Source of the DNA: an uncultured Myxococcales bacterium
GTDB taxonomy: Bacteria > Myxococcota_A > UBA9042
Direction: 5' to 3'
Assembly: GCA_903924465.1 (NCBI GenBank)
Contig: CAIYBN010000001.1
Location: forward strand, 1 to 64,000
Length of the DNA: 64,000 nt
Shown here: positions 53,389 to 61,927 of the stretch, in pieces
Numbering within the stretch: position 1 is the stretch's first letter
Layout of the letters: the number at the start of each line of letters is the position of its first letter
Program-made: the position numbers and the translations under genes
The notes under the pieces: model-generated
Told to the model about the DNA's origin: nothing
The model's input: only the letters and a program-made list of their open reading frames with translations
The model's database searches: none

Positions 53389-54591
53389 TCAAATTGCGTT
53401 GGCTTCGGCCTCGCGGATCCCCAGCAGATAGAGAATCGCGTCCAGATTGCGCTGATTGACCACGTACTTGGCCTGCTCACGCACGATTTTCTTGGCGTTG
53501 AACGCGATGCCCAGGCCGGCGAGATTCAGCATGTCCAGGTCGTTGGCGCCATCGCCGATCGCGATCACTTGATCCAAAGCGATGCGCTCTGTTTTTGCAA
53601 TCATTTCGAGCAATTCCGCCTTACGCTGGCGATTGACGATTGGTCCCACGACTCGGCCGGTCAGCTTGCCGTCCACGATCTCCAGCTGGTTCGCGAACAC
53701 GTAGTCAAGTTCCAGGCGGGCGCGGATCGGTTCGGCCACTTCAATAAAACCACCTGAAATCACTGCGAGGCGATAGTCGAGCCGCTTCAACACCCGGATG
53801 AGGCGCTCGGCACCGGGCGTGAGGTGAATCACGCTTTGGATGTCGGTGAGGATGCTGGCTGGCGCACCTTTGAGCAGCAGCACGCGTTCGCGCAGCGCGT
53901 CGTCAAATTGCAGCTCACCGTTCATCGCGCGTTGCGTGATCGCCGCGACCTGATCAAAAACACCATACATTCTGGCCAATTCATCGATCACTTCCTGCTG
54001 GATCAGCGTCGAATCCATGTCCATCACGACGAGCCGCTTGGACCGCCGGATCAGGCCCTCACGCTGCAGGGCGACGTCGCAGCCAAGAAGCGCGTGGAGT
54101 TGCAGCAGATCCTGTTTCAGGCCCAACGGATCGCCGGCGAGTGCGGGTGCGGACAGAATCACCTCGATCGACAGCAGGCCCGCGTCGGACAGGCGGTGAA
54201 TGCGATCGATGGCAAAGCCGCGCGCCGCCGCATAGCTCGCTGTTTTGGCTAACATGTCCGCAGTTACCTGCGTCGCCAACAAAGTGACGGCCCAGCTTTG
54301 ACGTGCGGCCGATTGGGCTGGTGACCGCGACTCGATGGTGTGGAATGCGACTTCCAACCCGAACACCTTGGATTTCGACAGCAATTCATCGCAGAGTGCA
54401 TCGCAGCGCGGATCGGTCGCCGTCAGGTCGACCAGCAGATTCAGCGTCAGATTCCCTTGCACAACGAACTGCTCGACGTCCAACAGCGGAGCGTTCCGCT
54501 GGGCGAGAAGTTCTGCGATCTCAGCGGTTAGGCCCGGACGATCAGGGCCGGTGAGGACGAGAAGCAGCGCGGTCGAGTCGGTTGGATTCAT
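53389..54591 (-). CDS. serB: Phosphoserine phosphatase with N-terminal ACT domains
   Basis: The 400-residue protein has two regulatory ACT-like domains at about 5-165 (LLVLTGPDRPGLTAEI; second near 95-165), which likely sense serine. The HAD phosphatase follows, with nucleophile motif DMDSTLI, then SGGF and GDGANDLDML. It performs the last step of serine synthesis. It is transcribed toward the small RNA terminator, so the two 3' ends converge. Confidence 0.95.
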   Translation of the reverse strand: MNPTDSTALLLVLTGPDRPGLTAEIAELLAQRNAPLLDVEQFVVQGNLTLNLLVDLTATDPRCDALCDELLSKSKVFGLEVAFHTIESRSPAQSAARQSWAVTLLATQVTADMLAKTASYAAARGFAIDRIHRLSDAGLLSIEVILSAPALAGDPLGLKQDLLQLHALLGCDVALQREGLIRRSKRLVVMDMDSTLIQQEVIDELARMYGVFDQVAAITQRAMNGELQFDDALRERVLLLKGAPASILTDIQSVIHLTPGAERLIRVLKRLDYRLAVISGGFIEVAEPIRARLELDYVFANQLEIVDGKLTGRVVGPIVNRQRKAELLEMIAKTERIALDQVIAIGDGANDLDMLNLAGLGIAFNAKKIVREQAKYVVNQRNLDAILYLLGIREAEANAI

Positions 54592-54698
54592 GCTGGCAGC
54601 TTCGCATGACGCACTGTGTCATTCAAGCCGTGGAGTTGCGCTGCCCAGGTTGCATCGCGGCAGCCGCTGTGGCACTTCCGCTTGGCGACGGGGGCATT

Positions 54699-55580
54699 GT
54701 GACAGACGAAATCTGGACGATTCAGCGGCTGCGGGACTGGACCTGCGTGTATTTGCAGAAGCACGGCTCGCCGTCACCGCGGCTGGATACCGATTTGCTG
54801 TTGGGCGAAGTGCTGAAATTGCCGCGGCTGCAACTGTTGCTTCGCTTGGAACAGGTCGTTCTGAAAGAGGAACTGACCCAGTTCAAAGCGCTGATGAAGC
54901 GTCGTGCAGCGCGTGAGCCGGTGGCTTACATCCTTGGTCGGCGCGCATTTCACGATGTGGAACTGCGTGTCGATGCCCGCGTGCTGGTGCCGCGGCCAGA
55001 GACGGAATCGCTTGTGGACGCGATCCTGCTGTTCCTGAAGGAGCCCACGGCGCCGCAAGGGCCCGTGCTCGACCTGTGCACGGGTTCGGGCGCAATCGCG
55101 CTCGCGGTGGCCAAGACGTTGAAAGCACGGCAGCAGGCTCGGGATATCGTCGCGACCGATCTCAGCGTTGACGCGTTGGACGTCGCCTCCGCGAACGCGA
55201 AACTCCTGGATCTTTCGATTCAATTTCTGCAGGGCGACCTGTGGAATGCCCTGCCCGGCACGCCACAGTTCGCGGTCATCGCCAGCAATCCGCCGTACGT
55301 GCTACACGATGCGATCGCGGGTCTGGAGCCGGACGTGCGCGCCTGGGAGCCGCACATGGCGCTGGATGGGGGCGCGGACGGATTGGACCTCCTGCGCCGT
55401 ATCGCGGAACACGCTGCGGCGCGCCTGCTGCCGGGGGGCCTGCTCGTTGTGGAGCTGGGCAGTCCAGCTCAGGGCAAGGTGATTGTCGAGTGGCTCGCCG
55501 CGCATGGCCTGCCGGACGCCAAGGTGGAGCTGATTGCGGAGGGACCGACGAGCCTCGTGCTGGCGCGCGCGCCGATCTGA
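54699..55580 (+). CDS. prmC: Release factor glutamine methyltransferase PrmC
   Basis: The protein has about 293 residues. PrmC/HemK methylates the GGQ glutamine of release factors. The N-terminal helical domain is followed by the SAM-binding VLDLCTGSGAIALAVA and the signature ASNPPYV. The GTG at 54699 is preferred, with GGGGG four bases upstream and the conserved part beginning soon after. ATGs at 54582 and 54609 are possible but would add unconserved Cys-rich sequence. It is divergent from serB. Confidence 0.9.
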   Translation: MTDEIWTIQRLRDWTCVYLQKHGSPSPRLDTDLLLGEVLKLPRLQLLLRLEQVVLKEELTQFKALMKRRAAREPVAYILGRRAFHDVELRVDARVLVPRPETESLVDAILLFLKEPTAPQGPVLDLCTGSGAIALAVAKTLKARQQARDIVATDLSVDALDVASANAKLLDLSIQFLQGDLWNALPGTPQFAVIASNPPYVLHDAIAGLEPDVRAWEPHMALDGGADGLDLLRRIAEHAAARLLPGGLLVVELGSPAQGKVIVEWLAAHGLPDAKVELIAEGPTSLVLARAPI

Positions 55581-55664
55581 GCGCGGGTGCGCGCGGCAAC
55601 TATCGCAAAACCGCAAGATCAGCTAAGAAAGCAGCCGGGATTGGCCCGACGGATGGAGAGCAGG

Positions 55665-56492
55665 ATGGCAGTGGATACGCGACGCTGGGCTGTCATCACA
55701 GGCGCATCTGCCGGCTTGGGCGCTGATTTCGCTCGGCAATTGGCCGCCCAAGGCTGGCATCTCGTGCTGGTTGCCCGTCGGCTGGATCGGTTGCAAGCAC
55801 TGGCGGACGAGATCCGCAACGCGCACCGGGATATCGAGATCGAGGTCATCGCGCTGGATTTGGCGCAGCCCGACGCGCCGACGACGCTGCTGGACCGCGC
55901 CACGACGCGCAATCGGCAGGTGCACGCGCTCATCAACAACGCCGGATTTGGCACATACGGGCCGTTTGAAGAACTGCCGTGGTCGCGCCAGCAGGACATG
56001 CTGCTGCTGAACATTGTGCGGTTGACCGAGCTCTGCTGGCAGTTTGCCCGCCACATGCGCGAACACGGCCAGCCAGCGCACATTCTCAACGTCGGTTCGA
56101 TGGCGGCGTTTCAGCCCACGCCTTTTTTCGCCGCGTATGGCGCGACCAAAGCCTACGTGCGCAATTTTTCAGAATCCCTGGCTTGGGAACTGCGTGACAG
56201 CGCGATCCGTGTCTCGTGTCTCTCGCCGGGCGCGACCCGCACGGAGTTCTCCGACGTCGCGGGCATCGACATCCCAGCGCTCTCGGATCGCACGCAGATG
56301 GAGTCGCCGGACGTGGTTCGCCGCGGCATCGCCGGGATGCTGGCCGGCAAACCGCAGATCGTGCCCGGCTTCGTCAACCACCTCAACGCGTGGCTTGCCC
56401 GCCTGTTGCCACGTGGCGTGCTCGCCTGGGGCGCGGTCGTGGCCATGGGCGGTCGCGCTGCGATGCGCAAACGCGGTGGAGGCACGCCGTGA
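55665..56492 (+). CDS. Short-chain dehydrogenase/reductase
   Basis: The 275-residue SDR is of the DltE/YqjQ type. Visible features are the cofactor motif TGASAGLGADFARQLA, an NNAG element, the catalytic Ser in VGSMAAF and the YGATK pair. The C terminus has a membrane-like hydrophobic stretch. The ATG at 55665 has GGAG six bases upstream and beats the ATG at 55653. It overlaps the next gene as GTGA, so a coupled fatty-acid or lipid role is plausible. Confidence 0.9.
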   Translation: MAVDTRRWAVITGASAGLGADFARQLAAQGWHLVLVARRLDRLQALADEIRNAHRDIEIEVIALDLAQPDAPTTLLDRATTRNRQVHALINNAGFGTYGPFEELPWSRQQDMLLLNIVRLTELCWQFARHMREHGQPAHILNVGSMAAFQPTPFFAAYGATKAYVRNFSESLAWELRDSAIRVSCLSPGATRTEFSDVAGIDIPALSDRTQMESPDVVRRGIAGMLAGKPQIVPGFVNHLNAWLARLLPRGVLAWGAVVAMGGRAAMRKRGGGTP

Positions 56493-57019
56493 CACTGCAA
56501 ACCTGGTTCAGCCGAACGCCGGTCGGCCTGCGATCCGCGTTCGTCCACGCCATGAACCTGTACCCGCCGTTTGTCGGAGCAGGAATCCGTGTGACCGCGA
56601 TCGCCACAGATCTCAGCCGGTTTGACGTGGAAATGCGCTTGAACCTCTGGAATCGCAACCTGCTTGGCGCGCATTTCGGCGGTTCGCTCTACGCCATGTG
56701 CGATCCGTTCTTCATGCTGGCGCTGACGACCCAGCTCGGCCCCGACTACATGGTTTGGGACAAACACGCGGCCATCGATTTCCGCCGTCCCGGTCGCGGC
56801 ACCGTGCGCGCCTGCTTCACCGTTTCACCCGCGGAGGTCGCGGACATCCGTGCCCGCGTGGCACGCGACGGCAAATGTGAACCGACGTTCGAGGCCGATG
56901 TGCTTGGACCCAACGGAGAAATCGTTGCGACGGTGCACAAGCATTTGTGGGTGAAGAAGAAAGCAGCCATCACCGCGCCAACCCCGACGGAGGTACGCCA
57001 TGCCCATCCCACCGCGTGA
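56489..57019 (+). CDS. DUF4442 hotdog-fold thioesterase-like protein
   Basis: The 176-residue protein has segments NLYPPFVGAGIRV, NRNLLGAHFGGSLYAMCDPF and a LWVKKK end, the pattern of DUF4442, a relative of PaaI thioesterases. The GTG at 56489 overlaps the stop of the SDR gene by four bases, and GGAGG lies six bases before it. The substrate is unknown; acyl thioesters are likely from the fold. Confidence 0.86.
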   Translation: MTLQTWFSRTPVGLRSAFVHAMNLYPPFVGAGIRVTAIATDLSRFDVEMRLNLWNRNLLGAHFGGSLYAMCDPFFMLALTTQLGPDYMVWDKHAAIDFRRPGRGTVRACFTVSPAEVADIRARVARDGKCEPTFEADVLGPNGEIVATVHKHLWVKKKAAITAPTPTEVRHAHPTA

Positions 57020-57515
57020 TCCGCGCCTGAAGGAGCGCCCCGATCTGCCAACCGACAACTACGCAGACTTTGATCTCAGGAACGACCCGGACGCGCGTTT
57101 CATCGCCCGCCGTGGCCGCAGACCGCACGACTCCACCGGCGGATTGACCCAATTTTTTGGCGGCGTCGCGGCGTTTGGCATCGGCACGTACATGCTGTTC
57201 GCCCGCGTGATGGTCAGCGCCGGCCTCACCGGCGCGGGCATGTTCGGTGTCGGCTATGGCAGCGGCCCGCATTTGGGCATCACGCTGTTGCCTTTCGTGG
57301 CCGGCATCGTCGTCCTGTTCGTGCAGGGCAGTGGCGTGCTCGGCTGGAGCCTGATGGGCGGCGGCATTGCGCTTCTGGTCATTCAGATCATCGCCAGCAT
57401 GCAATTGCACTTCCTGGCCACCCCGCTGCCGACCGTGTTGGTGATCATCGCGCTCATGGCTTCCGGCATCGGACTCATCGCCCGGTCGCTGCACGGCAAC
57501 CCGAACGACGATTGA
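57000..57515 (+). CDS. Small membrane protein of unknown function
   Basis: The 171-residue protein has a polar N-terminal 50 residues (MPIPPRDPRLKERPD) followed by four hydrophobic helices and a short acidic tail. GGAGG precedes the ATG by six bases. The gene overlaps the DUF4442 gene by 20 bp and is probably in the same operon. No family is recognised. Confidence 0.75.
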   Translation: MPIPPRDPRLKERPDLPTDNYADFDLRNDPDARFIARRGRRPHDSTGGLTQFFGGVAAFGIGTYMLFARVMVSAGLTGAGMFGVGYGSGPHLGITLLPFVAGIVVLFVQGSGVLGWSLMGGGIALLVIQIIASMQLHFLATPLPTVLVIIALMASGIGLIARSLHGNPNDD

Positions 57516-57628
57516 CCGCGATCTTGCGCGGCAAGACTTGATCTGGCTCAAGCGCGTCGAAGCGATTTTGCCACATCGACTGCGGCAAATTGCCCGCTTC
57601 GCGCGATATTTCTCGTCCAAGCTCGCGG

Positions 57629-57838
57629 CTATTTCGCGAAATCATTGCGATTTGTGCAGCCTTGCGGACAGTGATAGCAGGCTGAACGCTTGTCATCGAA
57701 CGCGTTGGCGTCCAGATAGTCTTCCAGACAGCGTTCAATCGTCAGACGGCGGCGCCGCGGGCGACAGTAGAACGCGTTGTCCAACGTGATGCGTTCGGAG
57801 CGAACTCGACGAACTTCCTGGATTTCTGCGAGAGTCAT
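57629..57838 (-). CDS. Small Cys-rich protein
   Basis: The 69-residue protein has YCRPRRRRLTIERC and, after a spacer, ACYHCPQGC, which gives five to six cysteines in a pattern fitting zinc or Fe-S binding. AGAGG lies five bases before the ATG at 57838. It diverges from the Rrf2 gene, and the gap between them holds two inverted repeats, so it may be an Rrf2 target. No family is recognised. Confidence 0.6.
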   Translation of the reverse strand: MTLAEIQEVRRVRSERITLDNAFYCRPRRRRLTIERCLEDYLDANAFDDKRSACYHCPQGCTNRNDFAK

Positions 57839-57875
57839 GACGGCCTCTGGGCGGCTGGCAGGGTGATTGGAACTC

Positions 57876-57890
57876 GGACCAATTCGGTCC
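57876..57890. promoter_or_regulatory. Inverted repeat GGACC-N5-GGTCC
   Basis: GGACCAATTCGGTCC lies 38 bp upstream of the Cys-rich gene. It shares GGACCAA-TCGGTC with the site at 7935-7948 in front of the Bax-inhibitor-like gene. It is probably bound by the Rrf2 regulator encoded alongside. Confidence 0.45.
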
Positions 57891-57909
57891 TGATTGAAAG
57901 TAAGCTATG

Positions 57910-57938
57910 ACTTGACCAGCGTCAAGTCCAAGTATGAT
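57910..57938 (+). promoter_or_regulatory. Rrf2 operator overlapping a promoter
   Basis: The perfect inverted repeat ACTTGAC-CAGC-GTCAAGT (57910-57927) covers a -35-like TTGACC (57912-57917). A TATGAT -10 sits at 57933-57938 after a short 15-bp spacer. The position suits autoregulation of the Rrf2 gene starting at 58051. Confidence 0.55.
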
Positions 57939-58050
57939 GCACGCCCGATTCTTCCGGCCGTTTCCGCACTCTTCACATTCGTTCACATTGTGGCGATGCA
58001 CTCAAGCTACAACTCTGGATGCGGGCACCGCCGCAGCGTTGGGTTCTCCC

Positions 58051-58524
58051 ATGTTCAAAGTCAGTCGGAAGTCGGAATACGCCCTCATTGCCGTGCAGCA
58101 TCTCGCACGGCGGGCACGGGACGGAGTCACTTCAGTCGCGGAGTTGGCGCAGGCGGAGAATATTCCGCCGGACATTTTGGCCAAGGTGCTGCAGGGACTC
58201 AAACGGGCTGGACTGCTGACGGCTGCGAAAGGCGCCGGCGGCGGCTATCGGCTGTCACGCCCGGTCCAGAACATCGACTTTCTCGATGTGATCCGGCCGT
58301 TTGAAGAGCAACTGGCTGTCGTCACTTGCCAAAATGACCATGGCGGCTGCGGCCGCGGCGGCGATTGCACCCTGCGCGATCCGATGGCCGTGCTGAATAC
58401 CTTCGTGCTGCGCCAGTTCACCGGCCTGACGATGGACGCGTTCCTGACGCCGCACCGGCTGGCTTATGGCTCGCATGCCGACGTGCCGCTCGGCGGGATC
58501 GGCCTGAGCGCTGGCCGCGTGTGA
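58051..58524 (+). CDS. Rrf2 family transcriptional regulator
   Basis: The 157-residue winged-helix regulator begins with the classic MFKVSRKSEYALIAVQHLA, then LAKVLQGLKRAGLL and the GAGGGYRLSR wing. Three cysteines lie in CQNDHGGCGRGGDC, the usual place for an [2Fe-2S] or [4Fe-4S] cluster. It likely senses iron-sulfur or redox state and represses when the cluster is present or absent. No isc/suf or nitrosative genes are adjacent. Confidence 0.93.
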   Translation: MFKVSRKSEYALIAVQHLARRARDGVTSVAELAQAENIPPDILAKVLQGLKRAGLLTAAKGAGGGYRLSRPVQNIDFLDVIRPFEEQLAVVTCQNDHGGCGRGGDCTLRDPMAVLNTFVLRQFTGLTMDAFLTPHRLAYGSHADVPLGGIGLSAGRV

Positions 58525-58786
58525 CGGCGCGCCCGGGATTTGCCGATCAAACGTGTCACAGGCGATCGGGTAGTGCTTGCGCAAATGCCCCAAAGCTGGC
58601 AGAATCTCGGCCCTCGCGCTTTCCCGAATGGGACGAAGTGCCGGCAAAATCTCAGGGCGGTTCCCGCGCAAGTGTGCGGAGGATCACCGGATCTGCGGTT
58701 TCACATACCGCGCGACAACATGACCTCTTGAACACCGTCCGTCGACCAGACGAAACGGCCGACCAGCCAGCCAAGGACAGCACAGC

Positions 58787-59074
58787 ATGAGTGATTCTCT
58801 CGACTTGACGCAGGACCAGAAACTTCGCGCTGACCGCCCGCACCGGGCCTCGGCGCGTTCCGTGGAATTTCGCCCGATTGAAGTGGCCGTTCAGGACGGC
58901 AATGTCAACCGCGCGATGTCCATGCTGAAGCGCAAGATGGCGTCGGAAGGCATCTACAAGGAACTGCGCAAGCGCCGCTTCTTTGAGAAGCCGTCGGAAG
59001 AAAAGAAGCGTCGTGGCCGTGAAGCGGAGCGCCGCCGCAAGAAAGCAGTCCGCATTGCCCGCGAGCGCGGCTAA
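58787..59074 (+). CDS. rpsU: 30S ribosomal protein bS21
   Basis: The 95-residue protein has the S21 core (IEVAVQDGNVNRAMSMLKRKM, then FEKPSEEKKRRGREAERRRKK) ending in a basic tail. Compared with the usual 60-75 residues it has an N-terminal extension of about 24 polar residues. AGGA lies upstream of the ATG. A weak promoter-like TTGCGC-17-CAGAAT lies near 58576-58604. Confidence 0.92.
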   Translation: MSDSLDLTQDQKLRADRPHRASARSVEFRPIEVAVQDGNVNRAMSMLKRKMASEGIYKELRKRRFFEKPSEEKKRRGREAERRRKKAVRIARERG

Positions 59075-59081
59075 GTCCGCG

Positions 59082-59110
59082 TTGCACAAAAGCGTCTGAC
59101 CGTTCATAAT
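59082..59110 (+). promoter_or_regulatory. Promoter of the outer-membrane protein gene
   Basis: TTGCAC (59082-59087) and CATAAT (59105-59110) are spaced by 17 bp, a good sigma-70 match. They lie about 60 bp upstream of the ATG at 59173 in the gap after rpsU. Confidence 0.6.
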
Positions 59111-59172
59111 CGGGCGCCGCTGTGTACTTTTTTGCCCGACTACCCACATCCCGTGAGCCCGCGAGGTTCGTC

Positions 59173-60144
59173 ATGAGTGACCTGCGAACACCTGTCGTTG
59201 CTGTCGCCGTCGCGATCGCGCTGTTGCTGCCCACGGCTGCGTGGGCCGCCAAGCCTGCAGCCAAGAAGAAGCCGGATGCCACAGCGCCTGCGCCGACGGC
59301 CGACAAGCCACCGGTTTTGACTGCGCCACCCGTTGCGCCCGCAGAGGCCGGTCACCCGGATGCTGCGACCAAAGGGACCGACGCGAACGCACCGCTGCCA
59401 CCGCCGACCGTGACGCCATTTGGCGACGACGCACCCAAGGAAGCGGTAACGGCGAAGGACGACGACAAGGAGACGCCGCGGTCGTTGTTTGAGGGCTTTT
59501 TCCTCAATCTGAATCTGGGTTTTGCGACCGCGGGCGGCAAGGATGGACCGGATATCCCCGCGCTCAGCATGGGTGCCAACGATCCGCCGGCGGGCACGCC
59601 GAGCTTGAAGACTTACGCCGCCGCTGCACCGGACAAGTATGCGCGCGCCGTGACGACAAACAAAGGTTCGGGCTTGGCCGTCGCCGTGCAAATCGGCTAC
59701 AACATCAAAGGTTACGTATCCTTGTGGGCGGACGTCAGCGGCCATGGCAGCTTTGGCTCGTCGACCGATCTGGCCGGCGTCGGTACGGCCGCGGCGATGG
59801 TTGGCGTGCATCCGCTGCGCTTCGTCAAGAAAGGCCAACTGCCCGTCGATCTGCGCATCTACGGCGGCTACGGATTCTTCGAAATCCTCGGCTATCAGGA
59901 GACCGAGTTTCAGGTCGACGCGAAAGGCAAGGCCTGGCTGGGCACGTCGATCCCGTTTGGCCTCTCGACCGAGTTGAAATTCGACAGGAAAGGTGTCTTC
60001 GCGATGGGCCTGGATCTGCGATTCGTCGCAGCGTCCTACACCAAGTGGGTCTACAACAATGACAAGGAAATCGTGTCGAAGTTGACCACGCCCGAGACGA
60101 CATTTCGCTTCGAGCCGCGGGTCATGTTCGGCTGGCATTTCTAG
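59173..60144 (+). CDS. Outer-membrane beta-barrel protein with Pro/Ala linker
   Basis: The 323-residue protein has a signal peptide ending AAWAA. A Pro/Ala/Lys-rich linker of about 80 residues follows, which could span the periplasm. The barrel of alternating strands is GFFLNLNLGFATAGG, AVQIGYNIKGYVSLWADV, LPVDLRIYGGYGFFEI and final PRVMFGWHF, with a terminal aromatic residue as in outer-membrane proteins. The function is unknown. Confidence 0.8.
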   Translation: MSDLRTPVVAVAVAIALLLPTAAWAAKPAAKKKPDATAPAPTADKPPVLTAPPVAPAEAGHPDAATKGTDANAPLPPPTVTPFGDDAPKEAVTAKDDDKETPRSLFEGFFLNLNLGFATAGGKDGPDIPALSMGANDPPAGTPSLKTYAAAAPDKYARAVTTNKGSGLAVAVQIGYNIKGYVSLWADVSGHGSFGSSTDLAGVGTAAAMVGVHPLRFVKKGQLPVDLRIYGGYGFFEILGYQETEFQVDAKGKAWLGTSIPFGLSTELKFDRKGVFAMGLDLRFVAASYTKWVYNNDKEIVSKLTTPETTFRFEPRVMFGWHF

Positions 60145-60454
60145 AAACCGGGTACCGGCTCGGTTCGGATTCGCCTCGTTTGCCGGCGGTTTCGGGACGC
60201 TAGCGTACGACGACGCCCCGCAAGCGACCGCGGGCACCGCACTTTGATCAGCTTCCGTTGGGAAATTGCGCGCTTCTGTGCGCGGACTGGCGCGCGGAAG
60301 CGCGCAACGTGCGCCCCGAGCCGTTTGGCCTGCGACGCCGCGTGTCCCAACGAGCGCACCGCCAGACATGCGCGTTCCGAAACCTGTTCAAAGTGGCCCA
60401 CTGCCAAAGACCGCGCGCTCTCGCCATCTCAGTAAATTCGGGTATGCTGGTGCG
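60145..60454. other. Intergenic stretch
   Basis: About 310 bp with no convincing gene. A TATGCT just before the next ATG (near 60442) could be a -10, but no -35 is clear. No T-tract hairpin was found after the barrel gene. Confidence 0.5.
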
Positions 60455-61906
60455 ATGAACGCCTTCCGTCATCCCATCCAGCTCCTTTTCCTGACGGCAG
60501 CTGCCGTGCTCTCCGCGTGCGGTCCCGTGCCGATCGAAACGTTGCCGGACACCTCGGGCAAGGAGCAACCGGACGCGGCCGATGACGTGGCGATCGACAT
60601 CAACCAGGACGTGCAGATCCCGGGGACTGACGCCAGCGGCGATGCCAAGAAGGACGTCGATCCGAATGCCAAGGAAAGCTGCGGCAACAACGTGGACGAT
60701 AACGGCGATGGCCGCGTCGATGAAAACTGTTGGCCGGCGCCCAACCTGCGCGCCGACGAGACGTGGTACGACTTTGGCACGATCGCCATCGGCGGGTCGG
60801 CCGGATCGGCGCCCACGTTGACGTTCAATGCCGCGCAGAAGAATCAGGGGATGGCGCTGGTGGCGCGCGACATCACGGCGGGGCAAAAAGGCTACGTGTG
60901 GGCCGAGCAGCTGTTGGCGCCTTCGGGGCTGATGCTGATCGGCAGCGGCGACCAGTGGGCGACTTCGTTCAACCGTACCGGGCCGGAAGTGGCGGTCGCC
61001 ACAGCGATGCTCGGCGAGTCGGAAAAGGTCTCCGTGCTGCCCGGAACGTGGACGTTCGGCTTCGTGCGCGCGCTCGTGCCGCCGTGGTCGTACACGGGCA
61101 CGCCGCTCAAAGGCTATTTGCAGATTGGTTTGATGACCCGCCCCGACAACGCCGAAAAGCCGGTCCTGCTGGATTTGGACGTCTATCTGGTCGGTGGCAC
61201 CACGGGCATGACGCCAGACGCTTTTGGCAAGTCCGTACAATGGCAGCAGATTCGCGGCAAGATTGAGGCGATGTGGAGTGGCAAGGACAGCGGCCAAATG
61301 GGCATCGGCATCAAGCTGGGCAACGTCCAGTTCTTTGCGATCGACGGCGACGATGGCGTGAAATTCAAGTACCTGGACAACGTGCTGGCGGGCGACGACA
61401 CCAACGAATTGCCGCAGGTCTATCAGGCAACCGGCGCGCTGCGGCCGTTTTCGACTGCAGCGACGTTGGTGCTGGTGTCCGGATTGGACGACAAGGGCTT
61501 GTCCGTCGCGGCGGGGCTGTCGCAACTGGCAGGCATCAACGGTTTGGCCAATTCGCGGATGAGTGGCATGGCGGTTGCGATTGAGGAAGCGACGTGGAAG
61601 CAGGCGGTCGCGGAAGGCAATTCGACAACGACGGCGGGCGACGTCTGGGGCGTCATTATCGCCCATGAAATCGGGCACTTTCTTGGACTTTGGCACACGG
61701 ACGAGCACGATGGAAGCCTGCACGATCCGCTGGGTGACACGCCGGAGTGCAGCGTGACGGGTCAGACGCTGACGGCGGACGTCTGCCCGGTGTCGGCCAA
61801 GAACCTGATGTTCTGGGCGCCGGACAATCAGGGCAAGCCGCTCAGCATTACGCCGGACCAGCACGTCGTCGTGCGCCACTCGCCGACTCTGTACCCCGCG
61901 CCCTAG
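60455..61906 (+). CDS. Lipoprotein metzincin metalloprotease
   Basis: The 483-residue protein has a lipobox LSAC with Cys22. An Asp-rich linker (about 35-75) follows, then CGNNVDDNGDGRVDENC (76-92), the Cys-flanked calcium- or metal-binding motif common in Myxococcota surface proteins. The catalytic zinc motif is HEIGHFLGLWH (His404, Glu405, His408, His414), the metzincin signature. A later KNLMFW fits the Met-turn. It is likely an exported zinc endopeptidase; targets unknown. Confidence 0.88.
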   Translation: MNAFRHPIQLLFLTAAAVLSACGPVPIETLPDTSGKEQPDAADDVAIDINQDVQIPGTDASGDAKKDVDPNAKESCGNNVDDNGDGRVDENCWPAPNLRADETWYDFGTIAIGGSAGSAPTLTFNAAQKNQGMALVARDITAGQKGYVWAEQLLAPSGLMLIGSGDQWATSFNRTGPEVAVATAMLGESEKVSVLPGTWTFGFVRALVPPWSYTGTPLKGYLQIGLMTRPDNAEKPVLLDLDVYLVGGTTGMTPDAFGKSVQWQQIRGKIEAMWSGKDSGQMGIGIKLGNVQFFAIDGDDGVKFKYLDNVLAGDDTNELPQVYQATGALRPFSTAATLVLVSGLDDKGLSVAAGLSQLAGINGLANSRMSGMAVAIEEATWKQAVAEGNSTTTAGDVWGVIIAHEIGHFLGLWHTDEHDGSLHDPLGDTPECSVTGQTLTADVCPVSAKNLMFWAPDNQGKPLSITPDQHVVVRHSPTLYPAP

Positions 61907-61927
61907 CCGACCCGAAGGAGGTTTTTC

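Noticed and set aside
53213-53431. Plus-strand frame of 72 codons across the small RNA
   Set aside because: It runs through the terminator hairpin, has no Shine-Dalgarno and its composition is not protein-like.
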